Assembly: GCA_946616295.1 (NCBI GenBank)
Contig: CAMOIU010000002.1
Span: 1 to 64,000, forward strand
Origin: CAG-791 sp002392385
GTDB lineage: Bacteria; Bacillota; Clostridia; Lachnospirales; Lachnospiraceae
Reading direction: 5' to 3'
DNA length: 64,000 nt
The position numbers and the translations under genes are program-made. Positions 34,653-44,100 of this stretch are shown piece by piece. Within the stretch, counting starts at the first letter, position 1, and each line of letters opens with the position of its first letter. Under the pieces are notes generated by a model. The model had not been told where the DNA came from, did not search any database, and saw nothing but the letters and a program-made list of their open reading frames with translations.

Positions 34653-37259
34653 ATGAACATTCAGAAATTTACCCAGAAATCCGCGGAGGCGGTGAACCGC
34701 TGCGAGAAGCTGGCCTATGAATATGGCAACCAGACGATCGAACAGGCGCACCTTCTGTACAGCCTGATGACCATGGAGGAGAGCCTGATCCCCCGTCTTG
34801 TGGAGAAGATGGGCGTGGACAAGGACGCCTTCACGACCAGGACGGAGGCCCTGCTCAAGTCCCTGCCCAAGGTCAGCGGCGGCAACGGACAGATCTATAT
34901 CGGCGGCGGTCTGAACAAGGTCCTGTTGGGCGCGGAGGATGAGGCCAGGCAGCTCGGCGACGATTACGTGAGCGTGGAGCACCTCTTCCTGTCCCTGATG
35001 AAGAACGCGGACCATTCCATGAAGGACCTGCTGAGCGGGTTCGGCATCACCCGGGACGACTTCCTCAAGGCCCTGTCCACGGTGCGGGGCAACCAGCGGG
35101 TCACCTCGGACAATCCGGAGGCCACCTACGACACCCTGGAGAAGTACGGCGAGGAGCTGGTGGCCAAGGCCAGGGACCAGAAGATGGATCCCGTCATCGG
35201 CAGAGAGGCGGAGATCCGCAATGTGATCCGTATCCTGTCCCGTAAGACCAAAAATAACCCCGTCCTGATCGGTGAGCCCGGCGTCGGCAAGACGGCCGTG
35301 GTGGAGGGCCTGGCCCAGAGGATCGCCCGGGGCGATGTCCCGGAAGGCCTTAAGGACAAGAAGATCTTCTCCCTGAATATGGGCTCCCTGGTGGCCGGTG
35401 CCAAGTACCGGGGCGAGTTTGAGGAGAGACTGAAGGCCGTCCTGGAGGACGTGAAGAAGAGCGAAGGAGAGATCCTTCTCTTCATCGATGAGCTGCACAC
35501 CATCGTCGGTGCCGGCAAGACGGACGGCGCCATGGATGCCGGCAATATGCTCAAGCCCATGCTGGCCAGGGGCGAGCTCCACTGCATCGGCGCCACCACA
35601 CTCAAGGAATACCGCCAGTATATCGAGAAGGATGCGGCCCTGGAGCGCCGTTTCCAGCCTGTCATGGTGGCGGAACCCACGGTGGAGGACACCATTTCCA
35701 TCCTGAGAGGCCTGAAGGAGCGCTATGAGGTCTATCACGGCGTGAAGATCCTGGACAATGCCCTGGTGAGCGCGGCCGTCCTTTCTAACCGCTATATCTC
35801 GGACCGTTTTCTCCCTGACAAGGCCATCGACCTGGTGGACGAGGCCTGCGCCCTGATCAAGACAGAGATGAACTCCCTGCCCCAGGAGCTGGACGAGCTG
35901 CAGAGGAAGATCCTGCAGCTGGAGATCGAAGTGACGGCCCTGAAGAACGAGGAGGACAGCCTGAGCCGGGAGAGACTGGAACAGCTCAGGAAGGAACTGG
36001 CCGAGAAGAAGGAGTCCTTCTCCGCCCAGAAGGCGGCCTGGGAGAATGAGAAGGCCAGGGTCGACCACCTCTCCTCCATCCGTGAGAAGATCGACGCGGT
36101 CAACAGCGAGATCCAGATCGCCCAGCAGAAGGGTGACCTGGCCAGGGCGGCCCAGCTTCAGTACGGCGAGCTTCCTGCCCTCAAGAAGGAGTTGGAAGAG
36201 CAGGAGAGCAGCGTGCAGGAGGGGGACGCCTCCCTGGTGCACGACAAGGTGACGGAGAACGAGATCAGCCGGATCATCTCCCGCTGGACGGGCATTCCGG
36301 TCAGCAAGCTGACCGAGAGCGAGCGGTCCAAGACCCTCCACCTGGAGGATGAGCTGCACAGACGTGTCATCGGACAGGATGAGGCTGTCACGCTGGTGGC
36401 CGAGGCCATCCTGCGCAGCAAGGCCGGGATCAAGGATCCCACCAAGCCCATCGGCTCCTTCCTCTTCCTGGGGCCCACGGGCGTCGGCAAGACCGAGCTG
36501 GCCAAGGCCCTGGCCCAGGCATTGTTCGACGATGAGAAGAACATGGTCCGTATCGATATGAGTGAGTACATGGAGAAATACTCCGTGTCCAGACTCATCG
36601 GAGCGCCGCCCGGATACGTGGGCTATGAGGAGGGCGGCCAGCTGACCGAGGCTGTCCGGAGAAAACCTTATTCCGTCGTCCTTTTCGACGAGATCGAAAA
36701 GGCCCACCCCGACGTTTTCAACGTCCTGCTGCAGGTCCTGGACGATGGGCGGATCACGGATTCCCAGGGCAGGACCGTGGACTTCAAGAACACCATCCTG
36801 ATCATGACCTCCAATATCGGCGCCCAGGAGATCCTGGCGGATATTGAGCGAAGCGGCGACACGGACGGCCGCGTCAGGATCAGCGAGGAGACCCGGTCCA
36901 TGGTGACCAGCCTGCTCCACGCCCATTTCCGTCCTGAATTCCTCAACCGTCTGGATGAGACCATCCTCTTCAACCCTCTGAGCAAGGCGGACATCGCGGG
37001 CATCATCGACCTCATCGTGGAGGACCTGAACAGAAGATTGACCGACAGGCAGATCCATATCCGCCTGACGGAGGCCGCCAAGCAGTTCGTGACAGAAGAG
37101 GCCTATGATCCTTCCTTCGGCGCCAGACCCCTGAAGAGATACATCCAGAAGCACGTGGAGACCCTGAGCGCCAGACTCATCCTGGCAGACCAGGTCCATG
37201 AGGGCGACACCATCGTCATCGACGTGGCGGGCGGCCGCCTGGAAGCTAGAGTCGCATAA
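34653..37259 (+). CDS. clpB: ATP-dependent chaperone ClpB
   Basis: A hexameric disaggregase working with DnaK. The 868-residue protein has the N-domain (to about 145), first AAA+ module with Walker A GEPGVGKTA (about 207) and Walker B LLFIDELHTIVG, the long coiled-coil middle domain (about 400-530, rich in Glu/Lys/Leu), and a second AAA+ module with Walker A GPTGVGKTELAKAL (about 610) and VLFDEIEKAHPDV. The length and middle domain distinguish it from ClpC, which has a short M-domain. ATG 34653 has GAGGAGG upstream. It has its own promoter. Confidence 0.97.
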   Translation: MNIQKFTQKSAEAVNRCEKLAYEYGNQTIEQAHLLYSLMTMEESLIPRLVEKMGVDKDAFTTRTEALLKSLPKVSGGNGQIYIGGGLNKVLLGAEDEARQLGDDYVSVEHLFLSLMKNADHSMKDLLSGFGITRDDFLKALSTVRGNQRVTSDNPEATYDTLEKYGEELVAKARDQKMDPVIGREAEIRNVIRILSRKTKNNPVLIGEPGVGKTAVVEGLAQRIARGDVPEGLKDKKIFSLNMGSLVAGAKYRGEFEERLKAVLEDVKKSEGEILLFIDELHTIVGAGKTDGAMDAGNMLKPMLARGELHCIGATTLKEYRQYIEKDAALERRFQPVMVAEPTVEDTISILRGLKERYEVYHGVKILDNALVSAAVLSNRYISDRFLPDKAIDLVDEACALIKTEMNSLPQELDELQRKILQLEIEVTALKNEEDSLSRERLEQLRKELAEKKESFSAQKAAWENEKARVDHLSSIREKIDAVNSEIQIAQQKGDLARAAQLQYGELPALKKELEEQESSVQEGDASLVHDKVTENEISRIISRWTGIPVSKLTESERSKTLHLEDELHRRVIGQDEAVTLVAEAILRSKAGIKDPTKPIGSFLFLGPTGVGKTELAKALAQALFDDEKNMVRIDMSEYMEKYSVSRLIGAPPGYVGYEEGGQLTEAVRRKPYSVVLFDEIEKAHPDVFNVLLQVLDDGRITDSQGRTVDFKNTILIMTSNIGAQEILADIERSGDTDGRVRISEETRSMVTSLLHAHFRPEFLNRLDETILFNPLSKADIAGIIDLIVEDLNRRLTDRQIHIRLTEAAKQFVTEEAYDPSFGARPLKRYIQKHVETLSARLILADQVHEGDTIVIDVAGGRLEARVA

Positions 37260-37328
37260 TCAGGGGAAATACCCACCTTTGCACGGGGTAATATACCCTC
37301 AGCGGAATAAAGCATGCCGCGCATGACC

Positions 37329-37472
37329 AGCGGCACATAAATATTCCTCAGAGACCCTTTGGAAACGCCGGCACTTCATTTTTCAGAGTTTTTAACGAAT
37401 GAAAAATGTTAGTGCCGCTGCGTTTACAACGGAGCGAGAGCGTGTCTCTGAGGAATATTTTTATGTGCTGTT
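37329..37472. repeat. 144-bp nested palindrome (possible MITE or structured RNA)
   Basis: Two hairpins nest within each other. Outer arms are 37333-37355 and 37444-37468, 23 matching bases (GCACATAAA, TATTCCTCAGAGAC) apart from a 2-base insertion. Inside lie arms 37362-37385 and 37400-37426: AAACGC, GGCACT, CATTTTTCA matched by TGAAAAATG, AGTGCC, GCGTTT with small interior loops. It fills most of the 333-bp gap between clpB and the phosphate transporter. No reading frame is inside. No flanking target-site duplication is clear to me. Confidence 0.75.
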
Positions 37473-37475
37473 GTC

Positions 37476-37501
37476 TTTACAATTTCTTTACATTCTTTAC
37501 A
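37476..37501 (+). promoter_or_regulatory. PhoP-box-like TTTACA direct repeats
   Basis: Three exact TTTACA repeats at 37476, 37487 and 37496 (spacing 11 and 9 bp). In Bacillus PhoP binds direct TT(A/C/T)ACA-type repeats about 11 bp apart. The site lies just upstream of a likely promoter for a phosphate transporter with a PhoU domain, which fits phosphate control. Confidence 0.5.
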
Positions 37502-37511
37502 TGGACAGGTA

Positions 37512-37540
37512 TGGACAAACGCTGAAAATAAGAGCAAAAT
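37512..37540 (+). promoter_or_regulatory. Possible promoter of the Na/Pi cotransporter gene
   Basis: TGGACA (37512-37517), 17-bp spacer, CAAAAT (37535-37540). The weak -10 would suit an activated promoter, with the TTTACA repeats just upstream. Confidence 0.45.
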
Positions 37541-37592
37541 AAACTGAATGTAATTTGGAGGATGTAAGCGTTTACAAGAGAGAAGGTAAACC

Positions 37593-39401
37593 ATGAGTTT
37601 TTTTGATGTACTGACGCTGGCAGGCGGTCTGGCCATGTTCCTGTACGGTATGCGTCTGATGGGAGACGGCCTGAAGGAGAGTTCCTCCGGCGCATTGAAA
37701 TCCGCCATGGAGAAGGTGACCAACAATCCCTTTAAGGCTTTTCTCCTCGGCGTGGCAGTTACCGCAATCATCCAGTCTTCCACGGCTACGATCGTGATCA
37801 CTTCCGGTCTCGTCGGGGCCGGACTTCTGACCCTCCATCAGTCTCTGGGGATCGTCATCGGCGCCAACGTGGGTACCACGGTGACCGGACAGATCATCCG
37901 TCTCCTGGATATGGACGCGTCCGCCGGTTCCTGGCTGCAGATCTTCAAGCCCTCCTCCCTGGCGCCCATCGCGCTGATCATCGGCATCATACTGATCATG
38001 GGCAGGCGGGTCAGGCATTCCAGGCAGCTCGGCAACATTGCCATCGGCTTCGGTATCCTGTTTACAGGCCTCCTGAATATGACGGCAGCGGTGAATACCC
38101 TCACGGAATCTGATTTTATCGCCTCCCTCTTCAGGGGGCTGGGCGATAATCCCTTCATCGGCTATCTGACCGGCGCGGGCGTTGCCTTTGTCCTGCAGAG
38201 CTCTTCAGCCGCCGTCGGTATCCTGCAGGCCTTCTCCCAGTCCGGCCTTCTCACCTTCAAGGCTGTCTATCCCGTGATCGTCGGCATCTATCTGGGAGAC
38301 TGCGTGACCACGGCCATCGTATGTTCCATCGGGGCCAAGGCGGACGCCCAGCGTGTGGGTGTCACCAATATTATTTTCAATATCGGCAAGTCGGTCCTGG
38401 TCCTGGTCGGCGTGGGCGTCGTCCATGCCCTGGGGCTGATCGACGGACTCTGGAACGCGGAGGTGAACTCCGGCATCATCGCCAACGCCAATACCGTCTT
38501 CAACCTGACCAGTGCCGTCCTCCTCTTCCCCCTCCTCCCTGTGCTGGAGAGGATCGGACGCCGCATCGTCAAGGACGACGAGGAGCCCGAGAACAAATAC
38601 AAGGACAAGCTCGACGCCCTGAGCCCCGCCTTCGTCAGTTCCCCGGCCCTGGCCCTGCGCAGCTGCTACGACCTGCTCCTGACCCAGCTCCGTGTCGCCC
38701 GGTCCAACCTGGACAAGGCCTTCGGCCTGCTGGAGCACTATGACGGCAAGGTCCTCAAGGAGATCCTGGACGAAGAGGAGAGCATCGACCTGATGACCGA
38801 TGCCCTCAGCAAATATATCGTGGTGCTGCTGCCGCATCTGCGCAGCCGGGACCATACCAGTATTCTCAATCAGTACTTCAAGACGGTCACGGAATTTGAG
38901 CGACTGGGCGATCATGCCGTCAATATCGCGGAGAACGCCGAGGACATGGGTACGAGCGAGAAGGAATTCTCGGCCAGTGCCCAGGCCCAGTTCCGGGTCC
39001 TCAAGGATCTCCTGGACAAGATGCTGGACTATACGGAGCAGGCTTTTGCCCGCAGAGACGTGGAAGCGGCCTATGCCATTGAACCTCTGGAAGAGGTGGT
39101 CAGCGAGATGATCAACAACATGAAGGAGCATCATCTGGAGCGGCTGGGCAAGGGACTCTGCAACCTTTACGCGGATGCCAACTTTGAGAACCTGATGAAT
39201 GACTGCCGCAGGGTCGCCGCGGTCTGCACCAATATCGGCGAGGCTGTCGTCATCCGTGTCAAGCCGGAGCTGGCCGATCAGGAGCACGATTATTTCACGG
39301 CCCTCCATGGCGGTCAGGACCCGGCCTTCAACAAGGTGTACACGGAAGCCAAGGAACACTATATCTCTCAGCTCAACGCCGCGATGAATCCGGCCGAATA
39401 A
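37593..39401 (+). CDS. Na+/phosphate cotransporter family protein with PhoU domain
   Basis: A 602-residue membrane protein taking up phosphate with sodium. The two inverted repeats of the NaPi-II family carry their QSS motifs: AIIQSSTATIVITSGLVGAG (about 53-72) and FVLQSSSAAVGILQAF (about 197-212). About eight to nine membrane segments span residues 1-320. After a charged linker (KDDEEPENKYKDK) the last ~230 residues form a PhoU-like helical domain, as in the NptA/YjbB group; conserved FERLGDHAVNIAE is the PhoU metal-binding E-x3-D/H-type motif. GAGAAGG precedes the ATG. Confidence 0.93.
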   Translation: MSFFDVLTLAGGLAMFLYGMRLMGDGLKESSSGALKSAMEKVTNNPFKAFLLGVAVTAIIQSSTATIVITSGLVGAGLLTLHQSLGIVIGANVGTTVTGQIIRLLDMDASAGSWLQIFKPSSLAPIALIIGIILIMGRRVRHSRQLGNIAIGFGILFTGLLNMTAAVNTLTESDFIASLFRGLGDNPFIGYLTGAGVAFVLQSSSAAVGILQAFSQSGLLTFKAVYPVIVGIYLGDCVTTAIVCSIGAKADAQRVGVTNIIFNIGKSVLVLVGVGVVHALGLIDGLWNAEVNSGIIANANTVFNLTSAVLLFPLLPVLERIGRRIVKDDEEPENKYKDKLDALSPAFVSSPALALRSCYDLLLTQLRVARSNLDKAFGLLEHYDGKVLKEILDEEESIDLMTDALSKYIVVLLPHLRSRDHTSILNQYFKTVTEFERLGDHAVNIAENAEDMGTSEKEFSASAQAQFRVLKDLLDKMLDYTEQAFARRDVEAAYAIEPLEEVVSEMINNMKEHHLERLGKGLCNLYADANFENLMNDCRRVAAVCTNIGEAVVIRVKPELADQEHDYFTALHGGQDPAFNKVYTEAKEHYISQLNAAMNPAE

Positions 39402-39448
39402 GGCCCCGCCGCCCGCCGCCGGCGGCACAGGAAACACGGCAGATAAAA

Positions 39449-39490
39449 AGATCCCCGGAGCTCTTTGAAGAACTCCGGGGATCTCTTATG
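39449..39490. terminator. Bidirectional terminator between the phosphate transporter and type VII genes
   Basis: AGATCCCCGGAG (39449-39460) pairs with CTCCGGGGATCT (39473-39484), extended by TCTT/AAGA. On the minus strand it is followed by TTTTTATCT, so it ends the type VII operon well; on the plus strand the T tract is poor. Confidence 0.8.
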
Positions 39491-39498
39491 CTTCAAAA

Positions 39499-39816
39499 TC
39501 AAACATCTGCCGGATCGACGCGGATGATCGTGCCGAAGTCGGTGCGGCTGTCCAGGATCAGATCGCGAATGCGGCAGATCACCTCATCCCCGTCATCGCC
39601 GATATTGCGCACCACTCTGGCCATGGCCGCATAGAAGTCCGCCAGCCCCTGGGCTTTGGACAGGAGAGCGGAACAGCGGTGGTCAAAGGTCGGATCCCCC
39701 ATACGGCGGACCTGACGGATCTCGTCACAGAGCCGCTGGGCTATGCGGGCCGAGGCATCCAGCTCGTCGGCATGCATCCGCAGCAGATCCGTATCCAGAT
39801 AATACTCAGAATTCAT
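39499..39816 (-). CDS. Small helical protein of the type VII locus (105 aa)
   Basis: An uncharacterised 105-residue protein, predicted as two long helices (residues ~8-45 and ~50-90) with a turn around MGDPTFDH. It has no signal peptide, membrane segment or W-x-G motif. It is the last gene of the minus-strand operon, 21 bp after the preceding gene, and is followed by the terminator. Its size and helical pairing resemble WXG100-type secreted proteins, but the match is only structural in appearance. No good ribosome site lies before the ATG, suggesting coupling. Confidence 0.6.
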   Translation of the reverse strand: MNSEYYLDTDLLRMHADELDASARIAQRLCDEIRQVRRMGDPTFDHRCSALLSKAQGLADFYAAMARVVRNIGDDGDEVICRIRDLILDSRTDFGTIIRVDPADV

Positions 39817-39836
39817 GGAAGATCACCGCCGGGTCT

Positions 39837-40202
39837 TTACAGGCCCAGTCCTTCCACGCGGATGGCCGTCTTAATGGTATTGGCTGCCGCTTCCGCTGTC
39901 TGAGACATCAGGTTGGAGACGTTGGTGTTCATATCTTCCATCTGATCCACGGTCTTCTGGAGGTTATCGCGGCTCTTCTGGGTGATGCCGATGGCACGTC
40001 TGACGGCCTGGACGTTGTTCTCAACGTTGTCCAGCATGTTCTGGTAGTTGCTGTCGCCGTCCTTGACGAAGGTGTTGACCCGCGCCTTCAGGTTCTGGTA
40101 CTCCGTCAGCAGGGTGCCCAGCTCCGTCAGTTTGCCGTCCAGCTGTCCGATCAGGTTCAAATAGTCTTCTTTACTGGCATGTAATAAGAGTTCTGCTGCC
40201 AT
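39837..40202 (-). CDS. WXG100-like helical protein (121 aa)
   Basis: A 121-residue all-helical protein without Cys or Trp: an N-terminal helix with EDYLNLIGQLDGKLTELGTLL, then a long second half with heptad-like repeats (NLQKTVDQMEDMNTNVSNLM). Length and pattern recall ESX/WXG100 secretion substrates, but no W-x-G turn is present. The last residues, IKTAIRVEGLGL, have no evident YxxxD/E secretion signal. GGGAGGA stands before the ATG. It belongs to the EssC operon. Confidence 0.65.
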   Translation of the reverse strand: MAAELLLHASKEDYLNLIGQLDGKLTELGTLLTEYQNLKARVNTFVKDGDSNYQNMLDNVENNVQAVRRAIGITQKSRDNLQKTVDQMEDMNTNVSNLMSQTAEAAANTIKTAIRVEGLGL

Positions 40203-40221
40203 GATAATGTCCTCCCTTTAA

Positions 40222-40530
40222 TCAGCAAATCAAATTGTTTACTTCTGAGGTATTCTTGGACGAACCTGTGAACAGATCGGCCAGGAATTTAAGAAGACCA
40301 TCGATCACATCGTAGATCTTGTTCATTCCTTCCATCAGCTTGGTGGTGGCTGTAATCAGGTTGGTGCCCAGATCAAAGATCTCGTCCACCAGGGTGCCTT
40401 CCGAGAAATCCTTGACGGATTTCAGAAGTGAGGAGACCTCATTCAGAAGTCTCTCGGTATCCTGGTTCAGACGTTCGGCATCCCGCTTCCACTCATCGGC
40501 AGCCTGCCTTCCTTCCATTTCGATACGCAT
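40222..40530 (-). CDS. WXG100-like helical protein (102 aa)
   Basis: A 102-residue helical protein with an excellent AAAGGAGG site, suggesting high expression. Two helices (residues ~5-45 and ~52-90) meet at DFSEGTLVDEIFDLG, where a WXG100 protein would have W-x-G; here F-x-E-G stands instead. The second helix is amphipathic and hydrophobic (MNKIYDVIDGLLKFLADLF). The N-terminal half has DEWKRDAERLN. It is a fair candidate for a secreted ESX-like partner, but not proved. Confidence 0.65.
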   Translation of the reverse strand: MRIEMEGRQAADEWKRDAERLNQDTERLLNEVSSLLKSVKDFSEGTLVDEIFDLGTNLITATTKLMEGMNKIYDVIDGLLKFLADLFTGSSKNTSEVNNLIC

Positions 40531-40586
40531 TTTGTAACCTCCTTTTGCTTGTTGATTATATCCGCCGGGCCCGAGAGGAGAGGACT

Positions 40587-40808
40587 TTACATCTGTTCAT
40601 ACAGATCCATGTCCTCTTCCAACTGCAGAAGCCGACTTTTCACATATTTGATCCTGTCCATGGCCAGATCCATGGAGCGCTGATATTCCTTCAGGATCTC
40701 GCCGCCCGCACACTGCCGGTATTCGTCCCGCAGATAGTCCGTGCGGGATTCCAGCTGGCGGATATTGTACTCGGCGGACCGGAATGTGTTTCTGAGTCCT
40801 GTATCCAT
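40587..40808 (-). CDS. Small coiled-coil protein of the type VII locus (73 aa)
   Basis: An uncharacterised 73-residue protein, charged and helical throughout (e.g. RQLESRTDYLRDEYRQ and YVKSRLLQLEEDMDLYEQM), probably a coiled coil. AAGGAGC lies just before the ATG. It sits between the EsaB-like gene and the WXG100-like genes. It might bind a WXG100-like protein as a chaperone, by position only. Confidence 0.6.
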   Translation of the reverse strand: MDTGLRNTFRSAEYNIRQLESRTDYLRDEYRQCAGGEILKEYQRSMDLAMDRIKYVKSRLLQLEEDMDLYEQM

Positions 40809-40858
40809 CCTGCTCCTTAAAAAATGTCGTTTCCGGGGTCGCTGCGCAGCGCGGGAGT

Positions 40859-41110
40859 TTACAGAAGCACCAGATCGGCACCTTCTTCAACGCCGTACTC
40901 CGCGAGCGTTTTCCGGGGATCCAGAAGCCGGGCGGGCGTGCGCTGGTTCAGCATCTCCTCGCCGGACAGATTGTACCTGCCGCTGCTCAGCTCGCTCACT
41001 CCTTCCGCCAGGATCCTGGTCAGAAAGCCGATCTTGAGCTTGACCGGGACAAAAAGGTCGAATTCCTCTCCCAGGGCCGGAACAGAAAGGCGGATCAAAA
41101 TTTTGTCCAT
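40859..41110 (-). CDS. EsaB/YukD-like ubiquitin-fold protein
   Basis: An 83-residue protein resembling YukD/EsaB, the small ubiquitin-like component of Firmicute type VII secretion. Beta-strand KILIRLSVPALGEEFDLFVP, helix GFLTRILAEGVSEL, and a closing strand TLAEYGVEEGADLVLL match the ubiquitin layout (the last follows the LxDxGIxxGDxLxL pattern of the fold). It begins 10 bp after EssC with GGAGAGGGG before the ATG. Its presence next to an EssC-type ATPase is strong support for a type VII system. Confidence 0.85.
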   Translation of the reverse strand: MDKILIRLSVPALGEEFDLFVPVKLKIGFLTRILAEGVSELSSGRYNLSGEEMLNQRTPARLLDPRKTLAEYGVEEGADLVLL

Positions 41111-41120
41111 ATCCCCTCTC

Positions 41121-44100
41121 CTATGCGATGATGGCTGTCTCGTCGGGATCCTCCGAACCGGTGGTCAGAGGGCCGCAGGGCATCTTGACTGTGTAGTAGT
41201 TCCCCCGGTACTTGAGGATATACCTGTCGTACTTCGGATTGACCTGCTCGATCCTTCTGTAATCCATGGGAAGAGAGGTCAGGGGCTGTCTGTCGTACCT
41301 TCCGCCGAACAGCATCAGCAATTCCTCTTTATTATAGCACTTCATGATCGGATTTGTGGATAGATTTCCTTCATCTTCCGCATAGAAACAGGCGGAAAAA
41401 TAGAGATTGTATCCTTTGGTCCGGGACAGGTAGGTGGTGAGCTCGACCCTGGCATCTTCATCCAGCGTGAGGCGGCAGAGATCCGCGAAGCTCTCGAAGA
41501 GAACGAAAAGCGGTCTCGTGCGGCTCCGTATGTAGCGGGCGGCCTTGCGGGCCCGTCCCTTGTCCGTATCGGGAATGCCCTGAGCCGCACAGTACTCGTC
41601 CCTGAAGACATTGCGGGAGCGGATCTCCTCGTAGAGGATATCGTTCAGGCGGCCGACGCCCTCCGCGGTGCAGTCCAGGATGGTACAGGAGCCCGTATAG
41701 CCCTGCCGGATCCAGGCCTCCATAGCAGAGTCGAGGAGGGTATCGGATTCCCGGCGGACCAGCACCAGATCCATCTGGTTGAATCTGGCGGCCGTGAGCA
41801 GGTTGGTCACCACAGGCCTGACACCCGCGGGATTGCCAAAATACAGAGACAGGGCATGCATCTGCTGGAAGGGCAGGGCGACACGCTGCAGGTCCTTGGT
41901 GGAATAGCCCATGGGCAGGCGGCCCGGCTGGAAGCCGGCGCAGAAATCGCTGTATTCCTGATCGTCCTCGATCATGGGGAGACGTCTGGCGCCCGGTACA
42001 CCGGCGTAACCGTCCGCGATCCTCTGCAGTCTCTTCTGCAGATTCATACCGCGGGTCTGGCTGTTCTCGGTCGGATCCGTGATGGGCACATGGTATTCCA
42101 GGGGTCTTCCCTCCACCATGCAGACGCCTCTGCCGGCGGTATCCGGCGGGGTGATGGTGCAGCGGGCCTCCAGGATCTCGCCGTACTCATAGCGGTCCTT
42201 GGCGTGAAGGGCCAGACGGTAATCCATTTCCTGCTTGCACTTGGCACTGACCTCGTTGGTGTGGTTGCAGGTCAGGATATAGCGGAGACCGTAGTTGGCG
42301 GCATCGCGCAGATACTCATGCAGGTTGTTGTAGTAGTCGCCGCCCCGCGACAGGTTCCGGATGTTGGTGTAGCCGTCGATCACCACCAGGATCAGGGGCA
42401 TTCTTTCCACCTGGATGTAGGCGTTATAGTTGGTGACGCCTGCCTGGGCGAAGATCTCCTTGCGCTCCGCGGTGATCTCCTTCAGGAGGTCGAGCAGCCT
42501 GCTCACATCCGCGTCTTCCTTATCGGTCAGATAGGCGCCGCAGTGAGGCATGACCCGGAAGGGATTGAGGGCGCCGGCGGACAGGTCCAGGATGTAGTAA
42601 TTGAGGTCGGCGGGAGAGTAGTGGCTGACCAGATCCAGCAGCATGGTGCTGATCAGGGTGCTCTTGCCGCAGCCGCTGTTCCCGCACAGGAACATATTGT
42701 GGAAGGAGAGCAAATCCAGGAAGAAGGGAGCCTGCGTCTGCCTCTCCGGATCGTCGATCATGCCGATCAGGGCATGGATGCCCTTGTCGGAAGGCCGTTC
42801 CGAGCTGTCGACGAGTCCGTCGTATTCCAGCTGGGCCGGCAGGGGATCGAGCCAGAGACTCCTGGGCTCGATGTGCTCTCTTTTGGCCAGGTCGGACAGG
42901 TAGTTGACGATCGACACGATCTGCTTGCTGCCTGTGCTGATCCGTGTCTCCGGCGGTTTGGCCCGCAGGATGGTCCTGCCCACGTTGTCCAGGAACTGGA
43001 CGGACAGGTCCTCCTCCACGATGACCTCCTCCTGGGGGGTATATTCCGCTCCGCACCAGGCGGACTGGCCCAGAGCAAAGAATTCGTTGTAGCCGACCTG
43101 CAGATAGAAGCGGCCTGTATGCCGGATTTCGGCGGCATCGGGGCGCTTGAGCATTTCCATACTGTCGTTGCGGTCCTGCACCCGCAGGCAGATCCGAAAC
43201 TTGGTGTTGCTCAGGATCTGGTCGTTGACGACGCCGCCCGGCTTCTGGGTGGCCAGGATCAGGTGGACGCCCAGGCTGCGGCCGATTCTGGCCGTGCTGA
43301 TCAGCTGGTTCATGAATTCAGGCTGCTGGGACTTCAGTTCCGCGAACTCATCCGAGATGATGAAGAGGTGAGGCATGGGTTCCTTCACCCGCTTCGCGCG
43401 GTAGAGCTTCTGGTAGTCATAGATATCCATGGTACCTTCCGCGGTCTCGCTCTTGGCCTGCTTGAATACCTTCTGCCGGCGCTTGAGCTCACTCTCGATG
43501 GAGAGGAGAGAGCGCTGGATGGAGGCGCCGTCCAGGTTCGTGATGGTGCCGACGAGGTGGGGGAGATGGATGCCCCTGGCCTTGTCCTCGAAGGCGTCCG
43601 CCAGGCCGCCGCCCTTATAGTCGATCAGCACGAAGGCAATCTCGTCCGGGCTGAAGTTGACAGCCATGGAGAGGATATAGGTGATGATGAATTCTGATTT
43701 GCCCGAGCCCGTCATGCCGGCGACCAGGCCGTGGGGGCCCTGCCTTTTCTCGTGCAGGTCCAGGGTGAAGAGAGAGCCGTCGGTCGCCACGCCGATGGGC
43801 GCGGCCAGGGACTGAACGGGATTGTTCTCCGCCCACCGCTTGAGCGGGTTGAGGTGCTCCACCTTGCCTGCCCGGTACATCTCCAGGAAGGTGACCATGG
43901 GAGGCAGGAGGAATTCCGCGGAATCCATCATGAGCCGGGTGTTCATGACCCGGCGCAGGCAGGAGACGGCCGTTCCCTCATCGAGAGGATCCAGCTCGAA
44001 TTTCCTGTCCTCGGACTCCGCCTTGGAATAGTTGATCAGCTTGTTGTCCATGCCCAGCTCAATGATCCGCTGGCACTCCTTGGGAAGCCCCTCGAAGGCG

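Noticed and set aside
34587..37199. An 870-codon minus-strand frame opposite clpB
   Set aside because: clpB is unmistakable on the plus strand; the antisense product is a Leu/Gln/His-rich artefact.
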